Assembly: GCA_026195895.1 (NCBI GenBank)
Contig: JAPHRO010000052.1
Coordinates: 62,001-126,000 of the forward strand
Origin: Gammaproteobacteria bacterium
GTDB lineage: Bacteria > Pseudomonadota > Gammaproteobacteria > SZUA-229
Length of the DNA: 64,000 nt
Direction of reading: 5' to 3'
Part shown: positions 55,917 to 64,000 of the stretch, piece after piece
Layout: every line of letters starts with the position of its first letter
Numbering within the stretch: position 1 is the stretch's first letter
Program-made: the position numbers and the translations under genes
Notes under the pieces: model-generated
What the model saw: the letters and a program-made list of their open reading frames with translations, nothing else
The model's database searches: none
What the model was told of the DNA's origin: nothing

Positions 55917-56819
55917 ATGGATCAGATAAGAAACGTCCTCGCGGCAGCGGGTCAGTTCCCGCAAGATGACACGGTGCTGGCGCGCGCCACCGAAATTGCG
56001 CGCGCGCATCGCGCAAGACTCACCATTGTTCATGTCATTGACGATGTCAGCGGATTTGATCTTGCACCTGTGGACACGACTCTAATCCAGCATCAACTAC
56101 GACTCAGCGCCCAGGAAGACCTTAAGGCTGCGATTGCAAGAGTGGAAATCGACGTTACCGAGATCGATATTCGCATTGAGATCGGCTCGCCATCCCTGCG
56201 CCTGATCGAGCTGAGCAATGAAATCAATGCCGATCTGATCGTGGTGCGAGCCCATCACAGTGACTCAATTCTTGAGAAAATCATTGGTTCAACCACCGAT
56301 CGAGTGATTCGCACAAGCCATGTACCGGTGCTGGTGGTCAAACGACCGGTCACGCAGGCTTATCAACGTATCGTGGTGTCCATCGACACATTTGATGACT
56401 CCGCTGTGGTCGCGCCCTTCGTGGCCGCGCTGTTTCCACTGGCGAGGCTGCAGCTGAACCATGTGGTGCAGATCACTACCCAGTTCGAAGTGGCGATGCA
56501 GCGCGCGGGTTCCGGTCAGGCCGGCATTGCGGCCCATCGTGATGCCCTGATCCACAAGGCGAAGGCATTCCTGCGTGATTTATCCCAGAAACTGGCCAAA
56601 CGTCCACTACGAACTGTGGTGCGGGTCGTGGTTGGCGACCCGGCGGCATCTCTGGTGCGAGCGACATGGAGCCCGAAGGTAGACCTGATCGTGCTTGGAC
56701 CCGGCAGCACAGGTCGGATCCGGTGGGCGCTGCTTGGTAGCGTCACACGGCGAGTGCTGCGGGCTGCGACCTGCGACGTTTTAATTTGCCGCACAGCCCA
56801 GCAGGATACAAAGGAATAG
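55917..56819 (+). CDS. Tandem universal stress protein (UspA x2)
   Basis: The 300-residue protein has two UspA domains (about residues 1-142 and 150-300). The second has the nucleotide-binding pattern GPGSTGRIRWALLGSVTRRVL (G-x2-G-x9-GS). The first has RAHHSDSILEKIIGSTTDRV without the first glycines, so only the second may bind ATP. Tandem Usp proteins act in stress survival. AAGG lies before the ATG. It follows gdhA by about 140 bp. Confidence 0.88.
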   Translation: MDQIRNVLAAAGQFPQDDTVLARATEIARAHRARLTIVHVIDDVSGFDLAPVDTTLIQHQLRLSAQEDLKAAIARVEIDVTEIDIRIEIGSPSLRLIELSNEINADLIVVRAHHSDSILEKIIGSTTDRVIRTSHVPVLVVKRPVTQAYQRIVVSIDTFDDSAVVAPFVAALFPLARLQLNHVVQITTQFEVAMQRAGSGQAGIAAHRDALIHKAKAFLRDLSQKLAKRPLRTVVRVVVGDPAASLVRATWSPKVDLIVLGPGSTGRIRWALLGSVTRRVLRAATCDVLICRTAQQDTKE

Positions 56820-57288
56820 CCTGACTCAGGCAGCCAGGCACCATCGTTGCAATCGAGAAATACACCAGCACCCGTCAATATCCGATTTCCTGACCCCCGA
56901 TTTTTCGATTTCTTCAGGTAACCTCCAGTAGCAATTGCACCGGTTCATTCGCCGCATGTTCATTGCCGATACAGTGACCCAAAGGTAATAAGTTACTTTA
57001 GAAAACATAATTAAGTTATTGTATTAATGGAAATTCTCGATTCTAGACAATGAGTTAGTGGTTGTTGTAGAAATTAAGTACTTACTGTGGTCATCCAGAC
57101 CGTGGATGACCAGGAAATTAATTAAATCTGGATTACATTGAATCAAAGACTTATTGATCCATTTACCAGGAAATTTTGTTAATTTTCATTGTCTTTATGA
57201 CATTGTAGCCTCATAAACTAAATTCCAAGAAATTCTGTAAACTTGATAGCCAACTCCAAATAACTGGATTTTTACAATTCTGATTAGT
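56820..57288. other. Intergenic region with hairpin
   Basis: No gene is visible between the convergent usp and lpxR-like genes. The region holds a strong inverted repeat (57088-57112) and a repeated ACCAGGAAATT motif (about 57110 and 57167). Confidence 0.5.
57088..57112. repeat. Perfect 10-bp inverted repeat with 5-nt loop
   Basis: TGGTCATCCA and TGGATGACCA flank GACCG. The hairpin would be stable, but no T-run follows on either strand. It lies between convergent genes. It may be a terminator aided by Rho, or a copy of a dispersed palindromic element. Confidence 0.6.
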
Positions 57289-58275
57289 CTAATATCGCCA
57301 ACCAATTGTTAAGGTACCAAAGCGGGTAATATCGCGTGTTGCTTCATCTGAAATATTGGATTCATAGAGGGCGAAAGTGATCGAAACATTTTCCCATGAG
57401 TAGGCCAAACCTGTGGTCAAACCAATTTGAGATTGATCATAGTCTATCGAGCGACTGTCTCTAAATGTATTTCCATCAATGTATATCGCGTTGAATACGT
57501 ATTCGAACCGCACACCAGCGAAGAGATACCATCCCCCCTCGATAGCGGCAGGGTTAGCTGATCGAGTGTTGATAAGTAAGGGTGTTGCAAAGGTTCTATG
57601 CAAGTCGTCACCAAATCTGAAGAGCATGGCGCTTGCAACATAGCTACTTAATGTCCCCAGGCCTGCATCTCCTAAAACCAGCAGGTCCATTCGATCATCT
57701 GAAGCGCTCCAGCTCCTCCAGAGGCGTGCACGTGACAACTGAAATACAATTTCATCCTGTAACTGAGTGTCCCACCCTTCAGGTTCATTTGCGCCAATCA
57801 GGTCATGAAACCAGGTTTGCGTCGCTTCCGCTCCCGATGAAGGGCCCACAACACCGATAACGGTTCCTACCGAATCAGCATGCGCTTCTTCTACAGCTAT
57901 ATATGTATAGTTAAATAGAAGAGCGCCAGAATATGGAATCTCATTGATAGGCGGGTTTTCGATTGTGATGTCCTCGGGCGTCACCATAGTCTGGCCCACG
58001 CTATACGCTTGAAGACTCGTTTTCACGCTTTCCATGTCCAGGCTCCAACTTAGGGGAGCTGCTAACCAATGGGGCAGGTGGCGTTCGTTTTGATCGCCCA
58101 CTTCAAACCAGGAAAAGTAAATGCCGTTGGTATAGCCATCGTCATTACCCACCAATAAATCATTGTCAATGGTTACGGCGAACCAGTTAGACTCATCAGC
58201 TTTAAGGGGTGCAACAGCTATTCCAAGTAGTGCTAATAGGTAGCATAGTCGATAGAGCATAGGATCAAATCTCAA
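57289..58275 (-). CDS. LpxR-family lipid A deacylase
   Basis: The 328-residue protein has a signal peptide (about 1-26) and starts its barrel with FAVTIDNDLLVGNDDGYTNGIYFSW, where Asn and Asp of NDL and the following Tyr/Thr/Asn match the LpxR calcium and catalytic region. GVVGPSSGAEATQTWFHDLIG supplies the catalytic histidine. It ends GTLTIGWRY, an outer-membrane barrel signature. LpxR removes the 3'-linked acyloxyacyl chain of lipid A. Confidence 0.88.
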   Translation of the reverse strand: MRFDPMLYRLCYLLALLGIAVAPLKADESNWFAVTIDNDLLVGNDDGYTNGIYFSWFEVGDQNERHLPHWLAAPLSWSLDMESVKTSLQAYSVGQTMVTPEDITIENPPINEIPYSGALLFNYTYIAVEEAHADSVGTVIGVVGPSSGAEATQTWFHDLIGANEPEGWDTQLQDEIVFQLSRARLWRSWSASDDRMDLLVLGDAGLGTLSSYVASAMLFRFGDDLHRTFATPLLINTRSANPAAIEGGWYLFAGVRFEYVFNAIYIDGNTFRDSRSIDYDQSQIGLTTGLAYSWENVSITFALYESNISDEATRDITRFGTLTIGWRY

Positions 58276-58388
58276 AGGTCCACTCAGTCTGATACATTAT
58301 TGAGCGCCCTGATAAATGCGGTGAATTGTCGTTAACCATTAAAATAATAAAAGGCGTAGCTTTTAGTTGCTCCATCTGCATGCGCTTA

Positions 58389-59246
58389 TTATGTGTCCCG
58401 TTGGTGCAACATTGCAAAATGGTCTTTAAGCCGGTGCGTTCCATGCTCTGGCGCAAGCATATCAATTGCAGTAACCGTTAAAAAAAACTCGATTGGTCCA
58501 TAGAATTTGCTGTTTGCAAAGATTCTGACCAACTTGAGTATTATTGCGCGTACCCAGTTTGGAATTCGTGTTATCTTTGGTTTCGTCCCAACAACTTCAA
58601 AAGCTATTTTTGCGATTTCGTTATAAGTCAGTGAATCAGGACCGCCGACTTTAATTAGCCGATCTAAACCATCTATCGCATCTACGCAAACTGCAGCAAG
58701 ATCTTCACCATGAATCGGGTTTGTTTTTTGCTCGCCGCTTCCAAAAAGATAGATATTTCCTTTTTGTGCCATAGCATAAAACTCAGACATATCTGAAAAG
58801 AAAGCATTTGGTCGGATGACGCAGTATTCGAGGCCCGATTTTTCTAACTGCGCAACAAATCTTTCCTTAGCATCACAGATCTTTAAATGACGTAGTTTTT
58901 CCCCATTTAATACCGACACATATATAAACTTTCTTACTCCGCTTTCTCGAGCCTCATTTAACAAATTGAGATTGGCCTGGTAGTCGACATCCAAGTAAGT
59001 CATCCCATCTTTTTGACGTGTAATGCCTACCGTTGAAATGACTGTATCAATTCCACTGCAACATCCCTTTATCGTTTCTGGGCTTGTTAATTCTGCCTGG
59101 AATAAGTCATCAACCTCGATACCCAATTGTACCAGTTTGCTGGGTGAGCGTACGATCACACGAAGATCGTAAGTGCTTTGATTTAGTTTTCTAACAATAT
59201 GGCTTCCCAGATATCCAGTTGCTCCCGCCAGCAATATTTTTTTCAT
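58389..59246 (-). CDS. NmrA-like atypical SDR
   Basis: The 285-residue protein begins ILLAGATGYLGSHIVRKL, an NAD(P)-binding glycine motif of atypical short-chain dehydrogenases. DTVISTVGITRQKDG and KFIYVSVLNGEKL follow, and there is no classical YxxxK. NmrA-like proteins act as redox sensors or as reductases in quinone or isoprenoid metabolism. The substrate is unknown. It is upstream of and same-strand as the LpxR gene, with a gap of 113 nt. Confidence 0.82.
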   Translation of the reverse strand: MKKILLAGATGYLGSHIVRKLNQSTYDLRVIVRSPSKLVQLGIEVDDLFQAELTSPETIKGCCSGIDTVISTVGITRQKDGMTYLDVDYQANLNLLNEARESGVRKFIYVSVLNGEKLRHLKICDAKERFVAQLEKSGLEYCVIRPNAFFSDMSEFYAMAQKGNIYLFGSGEQKTNPIHGEDLAAVCVDAIDGLDRLIKVGGPDSLTYNEIAKIAFEVVGTKPKITRIPNWVRAIILKLVRIFANSKFYGPIEFFLTVTAIDMLAPEHGTHRLKDHFAMLHQRDT

Positions 59247-59350
59247 ATCAAAGCCTTCAGAGATACATCACGTTTGAATTAAGAGGCCGAGCGATTAGCG
59301 ACGTTCCCTCCCGCGCATTCTGTGGGTGAACTTGAATAATCTATTAAGCA

Positions 59351-60139
59351 TTATATTTCAATCTCATCACCAGACTGCATGATGTTACATTCGATACCTA
59401 ACTTCTCCACTTCACGCTTGAACAAATGATCGTCTGCTGGGGCGATATTCTTTATCCATAAAAATGGAATGTTATAATGGCAGGGAATAACTTTTTTAGG
59501 TGCTATGAGTTTCACTGCTTCAATTGCATCGGATACATCCATTGTCCACGTACTATCACCCAGTCCACCAATAGGAAGCATCAGTACATCCGGTTTTAAT
59601 CCTGTCCAATCCTTTAGTAAAATCGAATCTCCCAGATTCACAATAGTTTTACCATCCAGTGTGATTTTGAAACCTACAGAACCAAGGCCAGTTCGCTCTC
59701 CTGGTCCAGGTTGCTTTTTTATTTTGAACCACAGGATTGGCACAATGATTGGGCCATGTACGGACTTGACTGCTTCAATTTCCACATCATCTAAAATGAC
59801 AGACTCTCCGATATCTAACGGATGTACATTTTTAAACGGGACCCAGGATGTCAATTCTTTACCGCGAGGATCGACTAGTAGTGTTGTGCCATCTTCGACT
59901 TTTGCTAAATCTTTTCCACATACAACTGGAGCATTGCTAGCTTCCGCTACCCGATCAGATTGCCAGTGATGATCTGGGTCACCATGGGTTATTAAAATGT
60001 GAGTGATACTTTTCCAATCTGATTTTGGAATTAGGCTACTAAAATTAAAAATCCAGAAATATTGCCCCGGGTCAATGGCAATTTTATTCTGACCATTTTC
60101 TATTAAAAATGAATTGTAAAGAAAGTGCCTGATCTTCAT
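59351..60139 (-). CDS. MBL-fold (UlaG-like) metallohydrolase with altered zinc motif
   Basis: The 262-residue protein has the beta-lactamase-like fold. The signature loop reads HILITHGDPDHHWQSD, in which the second histidine of HxHxDH is replaced by Asp. VNLGDSILLKDW and KKVIPCHYNIPF supply the later ligands. The substrate is unknown. The fold and UlaG-like N-terminus (RHFLYNSFLIENGQNKIAIDP) are clear. It is preceded by a stretch without genes (60140-60390). Confidence 0.82.
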   Translation of the reverse strand: MKIRHFLYNSFLIENGQNKIAIDPGQYFWIFNFSSLIPKSDWKSITHILITHGDPDHHWQSDRVAEASNAPVVCGKDLAKVEDGTTLLVDPRGKELTSWVPFKNVHPLDIGESVILDDVEIEAVKSVHGPIIVPILWFKIKKQPGPGERTGLGSVGFKITLDGKTIVNLGDSILLKDWTGLKPDVLMLPIGGLGDSTWTMDVSDAIEAVKLIAPKKVIPCHYNIPFLWIKNIAPADDHLFKREVEKLGIECNIMQSGDEIEI

Positions 60140-60390
60140 ATGTGCCGCGCATGCCTGACAAGCTATATATAAAGTCCCTATTTATCAGTATATCTAATTT
60201 CAGTAACATCTGGTAAGTGGGGTATTAGAGATGGATCAATTGATACCGAAGTTTATAAAATTGCTCATATTAACGCAGTTACAACAGGGCTTATAATTAA
60301 GTATATAGATAATAATAATTTGATGTGTTCTAGCCTTTTTCACTACGCAAAAAAGTGTAGATAAAAACGAAACTGGAATGGAGTACAAAA

Positions 60391-61383
60391 ATGACTCAGA
60401 GATTCACAGTGCAGTGGAAAACCACCGTAATTGCCCTGATTATTGTAACTGCTGCTATCGGTTTTTTATTAAAGTTATTCCAAACTCCAGAACTCCCGCC
60501 AGGCATTGCCTCCGGCAACGGGCGCATTGAGGCCGTCGAGGTTGATATCACAACAAAGTTTGGCGGTCGTCTTGCCTCAGTGCTGGTTAATGAAGGTGAT
60601 AGCGTTGATCTTAATCAGGCGCTTGCGCAGATAGACACCAAGGAACTGGATGCGCAGCTCCGTCGGGCTGAAGCTGAGGTGCGACGCGCTCGGCAGGAAA
60701 AAAACTCAGCAGTAGCTGTGATCGCACAACGCAAGAGCGAGCTTTCTCTTGCAAAAAAAGATCTGGAACGCTCCAAGGGACTGTATGAACACGACAGTAT
60801 CTCCCTCGAGCAGTTGCAGCGGGATGAAACTGCGGTCACCACCGCAGAGGCTGCATTAGCCGTCGCGCATGCCCAGTTCTCCAACACAGAAGCGGCCATT
60901 GAAGCGGCTGTCGCCAATACGGAACTGCTCAAAGTCCAAATAGAAGACAGCATTCTCAAGACCCCCATTTCAGGACGTGTCTTGTACCGCCTGGCCGAAC
61001 CCGGTGAAGTCTTACCTACTGGAGGCAAGGTACTGACGGTGCTTGACCTGACCGACGCCTCCATGACCATCTTCCTGCCGACGCTGCAGGCCGGGCGGTT
61101 GCGCATCGGGGACGAGGCGCGCATCGTACTGGATGCCATGCCCGAATACACCATCCCCGCCAAGGTGTCGTTCGTCTCGCCCGAGGCCCAGTTCACCCCC
61201 AAGGAGGTCGAGACCCGCACCGAGCGCGAAAAACTCATGTTCCGCGTCAAGGTGCGAATTGATCCGGCGCTGCTTGCGAAACACAGTGCCATCATGAAAA
61301 CCGGTGTACCGGGTGTGGCGTACGTGCGACTCGGCACCGACGTCGCCTGGCCCGAGTCGTTGCAGGTGCGGTTGCCGCCATGA
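60391..61383 (+). CDS. HlyD-family membrane fusion protein
   Basis: The 330-residue protein has one membrane helix (about residues 11-29). A split biotinyl-lipoyl domain follows ([39 protein letters not shown] and, after the hairpin, [33 protein letters not shown]). The two are separated by a coiled-coil hairpin (about 85-180). It links an inner-membrane ABC transporter to the outer membrane. The RbbA-like gene starts 4 nt before its end (ATGA overlap), so the two are translated together. GGAG precedes the ATG. Confidence 0.92.
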   Translation: MTQRFTVQWKTTVIALIIVTAAIGFLLKLFQTPELPPGIASGNGRIEAVEVDITTKFGGRLASVLVNEGDSVDLNQALAQIDTKELDAQLRRAEAEVRRARQEKNSAVAVIAQRKSELSLAKKDLERSKGLYEHDSISLEQLQRDETAVTTAEAALAVAHAQFSNTEAAIEAAVANTELLKVQIEDSILKTPISGRVLYRLAEPGEVLPTGGKVLTVLDLTDASMTIFLPTLQAGRLRIGDEARIVLDAMPEYTIPAKVSFVSPEAQFTPKEVETRTEREKLMFRVKVRIDPALLAKHSAIMKTGVPGVAYVRLGTDVAWPESLQVRLPP

Positions 61384-64000
61384 GTACATCAACGGAGATG
61401 ATTGCACACGTGGCCGGCGTGAGTCATCGTTACCGCAAGGTGTGTGCGCTCGATGACGTCACAATCGACATCCCCGCCGGCTGCCGCGTCGGGCTGATCG
61501 GCCCGGACGGCGTCGGCAAGTCGAGCCTTCTCGCGCTTATCAGTGGTGCACGTCGCCTCCAGACCGGCACGGTCGAAGTATTCGGTGGTGATATGCGCAG
61601 CGCTCGCTACCGCAGCACCATCGCACCACGCATCGCCTACATGCCGCAGGGCCTCGGCCGCAACCTGTACGCGACGCTGTCGGTGTTCGATAACGTCGAT
61701 TATTTCGGGCGGCTGTTCGGCCAGGGCCGTGCCGAGCGCGTGCGACGTATCGACGAACTGTTGCAGAGCACCGGCCTCGCACCGTTTCGCGACCGTCCCG
61801 CGGCCAAGCTGTCCGGCGGCATGAAGCAGAAGCTCGGCCTGTGCTGCGCGCTGATCCACGATCCCGATTTACTGATCCTTGACGAACCCACCACCGGTGT
61901 CGATCCGCTGTCTCGCCGCCAGTTCTGGGAGCTGATCGACCGGTTGCGCGCGCGCCGGGAAGGTATGAGCGTGATCGTCGCCACCGCTTATATGGAGGAG
62001 GCCGAGCGCTTCGACTGGCTGGTGGCCATGAATGATGGCCAGGTGCTGGCAACCGGCAGCCCGGCTGAGCTCAAGACGCGCACCGGCGCGGCCAACCTCG
62101 ACACCGCGTTCATCGCACTGCTACCCGAGTCACAGCGCACCGGCCATCGCGCGCTCACCTTTCCACCGCGCGAATTCGAGACCGGCGAAGCGCCGGCCAT
62201 CGAGGCCGAAGGACTCACCATGCGCTTTGGCGACTTCACAGCGGTCGATGCCGCAAGCTTCCGCATCGAGCGCGGCGAGATCTTCGGCTTCCTCGGCTCC
62301 AACGGTTGTGGCAAGACCACCACCATGAAAATGCTCACTGGGCTGCTGCCGCCGAGCGCCGGTACGGCCGAGCTGTTCGGCCAGCCGGTCGACCCGCGCG
62401 ACCTAGCCGTCCGCAGACGAGTCGGCTACATGACCCAGGCGTTCTCGTTGTATTCGGAACTCACCGTGCGCCAGAATCTGGTATTACACGCACGTCTGTT
62501 TCATCTGCTGCCCGAGCAAGTAACGCCACGCACGCATGAACTCATCGAACGCTTTGGGCTCGATGAGCACGCTGACGTCCTGGCTGCATCACTGCCGCTC
62601 GGCATCCGCCAGCGCCTGTCGCTGGCGGTGGCCATGGTGCACAAACCGGAGATGCTGATCCTTGATGAGCCCACCTCGGGTGTCGACCCGGTGGCGCGTG
62701 ATCAATTTTGGGAACTGTTACTGGACATCGCACGCCGCCAGGGCGTAACGATCTTCATCTCCACCCACTTCATGAACGAGGCCGAGCGCTGCGATCGTAT
62801 TTCACTGATGCACGCTGGCAAGGTGCTGGCCAGCGACACGCCTGCAGCACTTAAACAGGAGCGTGGTACCGCGACCCTGGAGGAAACCTTCATCGCCTAC
62901 CTCGAGGAGGCCGCCGGTAAGGAACTGGAAGCGAATCTCCCTGCTCAGCCAATTGTACCGCCAAAGATTGTAGCCACGCGAGGCGGCTTCAGGTGGTTGC
63001 GGTTATTCGGAGTGGCTCGCCGCGAAACCCTGGAGTTGTGGCGCGATCCCATCCGTCTCACCTTCGCACTGTTTGGCTCGGTACTACTCATGGTTCTGTT
63101 GAGTTACGGCATGACTTTTGACGTCGATGAACTGCGTTTCGCTGTCCTGGATCGCGATCAGACACCTGAGAGTCGTGACTATATCCAGAACATCGTCGGT
63201 TCGCGCTATTTCATCCAGCGGTCACCGCTTCACAGCCAGGCGGATCTTGACTGGCGTATGCACAACGGTGAGCTGAGTCTTGCCATCGAGATCCCGTCTG
63301 GTTATGGCCGCGACCTCAGACGCGGCCGTGCGCCGGAGATCGGCATGTGGATCGACGGCGCCATGCCATTTCGTGCCGAGACGATTCGCGGTTATGTACA
63401 GGGTTTGCACTACCAGTATCTCTCTGATCTCGCCACGCGTCACGGTGTGCGCTCACCCACTACCGCTGCCAGCATTGAGGCCCGTTATCGCTATAACCAG
63501 GATTTCGAGAGTTTCAACGCCATGGTGCCAGGTACCATCGCCATCCTGCTGGTACTTATCCCAGCAATGCTGACGGCCCTCGGCGTGGTGCGTGAAAAAG
63601 AATTGGGCTCGATTACTAACCTCTACGTCACGCCCATAACGCGTCTGGAATTTCTACTCGGTAAGCAACTGCCTTATGTGGGTATCAGCATGATTGGCTT
63701 TTTCGGTTTGCTGGTGCTGTCAGTAACCCTGTTCGGTGTGACATTAAAGGGCAGTCTGGCTGCAATTACACTGGGTGCCCTGTTGTATGTCACCGCAACC
63801 AGCGGACTCGGTCTGCTGATGTCGACTTTCACTCGTTCACAAGTGGCGGCTATCTTTGGCACCGCCATTGCGACCATGACACCGGCCTTTGCTTTTTGCG
63901 GACTTAATTCCTCGGTGTCCGCCCTGGAGGGTGGGGCAGCAGTGTTCTCCAAGATTTATCCCACCACGCATTTTCTGGTCATCAGCCAGGGCGTCTTTAG
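61380..64000 (+). CDS. rbbA: RbbA-like ABC-ABC-permease fusion (partial, runs off the window)
   Basis: The frame from ATG 61380 stays open to the window end (873 codons). It has two ATPase domains: [11 protein letters not shown] with [11 protein letters not shown] and [13 protein letters not shown], then [14 protein letters not shown] with the variant signature [11 protein letters not shown] and [13 protein letters not shown]. An ABC2-type permease follows, with [17 protein letters not shown] and [18 protein letters not shown]. This three-part layout is that of RbbA/YbhFSR-type exporters. The partner HlyD gene overlaps upstream. The C-terminus is cut by the window. The gene is notably GC-rich. 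Confidence 0.92.
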   Translation, partial: MSTSTEMIAHVAGVSHRYRKVCALDDVTIDIPAGCRVGLIGPDGVGKSSLLALISGARRLQTGTVEVFGGDMRSARYRSTIAPRIAYMPQGLGRNLYATLSVFDNVDYFGRLFGQGRAERVRRIDELLQSTGLAPFRDRPAAKLSGGMKQKLGLCCALIHDPDLLILDEPTTGVDPLSRRQFWELIDRLRARREGMSVIVATAYMEEAERFDWLVAMNDGQVLATGSPAELKTRTGAANLDTAFIALLPESQRTGHRALTFPPREFETGEAPAIEAEGLTMRFGDFTAVDAASFRIERGEIFGFLGSNGCGKTTTMKMLTGLLPPSAGTAELFGQPVDPRDLAVRRRVGYMTQAFSLYSELTVRQNLVLHARLFHLLPEQVTPRTHELIERFGLDEHADVLAASLPLGIRQRLSLAVAMVHKPEMLILDEPTSGVDPVARDQFWELLLDIARRQGVTIFISTHFMNEAERCDRISLMHAGKVLASDTPAALKQERGTATLEETFIAYLEEAAGKELEANLPAQPIVPPKIVATRGGFRWLRLFGVARRETLELWRDPIRLTFALFGSVLLMVLLSYGMTFDVDELRFAVLDRDQTPESRDYIQNIVGSRYFIQRSPLHSQADLDWRMHNGELSLAIEIPSGYGRDLRRGRAPEIGMWIDGAMPFRAETIRGYVQGLHYQYLSDLATRHGVRSPTTAASIEARYRYNQDFESFNAMVPGTIAILLVLIPAMLTALGVVREKELGSITNLYVTPITRLEFLLGKQLPYVGISMIGFFGLLVLSVTLFGVTLKGSLAAITLGALLYVTATSGLGLLMSTFTRSQVAAIFGTAIATMTPAFAFCGLNSSVSALEGGAAVFSKIYPTTHFLVISQGVF

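Noticed and set aside
60615-61337. A 240-codon open frame antisense to the HlyD gene.
   Set aside because: It is Ser/Arg-rich low-complexity sequence opposite a well-supported membrane fusion protein.
1-64000. CRISPR arrays, tRNA or rRNA genes, transposases and phage genes.
   Set aside because: I looked for regularly spaced repeats, cloverleaf-like cores and typical mobile-element proteins and saw none, though short RNA genes can be missed by eye.

Overview
The window looks like chromosomal DNA of a gammaproteobacterium. The csiV-mfd pair, a glutathione-dependent formaldehyde pathway, nhaR next to a CPA2 antiporter, an LpxR-type lipid A deacylase and an exosortase-A (XrtA/PEP-CTERM) type exopolysaccharide locus all fit that group. 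Several sodium-handling genes suggest a marine, saline or alkaline habitat, but the genus cannot be read from the sequence. Roughly the first 36 kb is visibly AT-rich. Base composition rises in the Mrp region and is clearly GC-richer at about 54-56.8 kb and 60.4-64 kb, so the window is a compositional mosaic.

Region 1 (about 0.1-31 kb) is an envelope and exopolysaccharide region. It opens with a YdcF-like protein and a PEP-CTERM-type surface protein. Next come a methyltransferase, a GT4 glycosyltransferase, an orphan polytopic membrane protein, a GtrB-GtrA-YdjC operon, and a convergent MBOAT/SGNH acylation pair. The core is an 11-gene operon (12.7-24.5 kb) with outer-membrane export lipoprotein, chain-length determinant, BY-kinase-like ATPase, outer-membrane barrel, ExeA-like ATPase, deacetylase, asparagine-synthase-like amidotransferase, acyl carrier protein, acyl-CoA/ACP ligase, NAD-synthase-like enzyme and LMW phosphatase. 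A convergent four-gene operon (ATP-grasp, deacetylase, DegT aminotransferase, FemAB-like) and two small fibronectin-III lipoproteins follow. The exosortase, PrsK/PrsR, the initiating sugar transferase, the flippase and the polymerase are not in the window.

Region 2 (30.6-36.5 kb) has a frameshifted spermidine-synthase-like gene, csiV and mfd. Region 3 (36.6-50.9 kb) is rich in ion-transport genes: an Mrp/Mbh-type cation/proton antiporter operon without a standard MrpA, two small membrane proteins, a NavBac-type sodium channel, a VC0807-family membrane protein, an aldolase-Dabb fusion, NhaR, a 41-residue candidate membrane microprotein and a CPA2 antiporter.

Region 4 (51-56.8 kb) holds a TetR regulator divergent from S-(hydroxymethyl)glutathione dehydrogenase and S-formylglutathione hydrolase. 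A near-identical 14-bp palindrome lies on each side of the intergenic region, and one copy fills the spacer of a good sigma-70 promoter. A DksA/TraR zinc-finger protein, NADP-type glutamate dehydrogenase and a tandem UspA protein follow. Region 5 (57-64 kb) has LpxR, an NmrA-like SDR, an MBL-fold protein, and an HlyD subunit coupled to an RbbA-type ABC-ABC-permease fusion that runs off the end.
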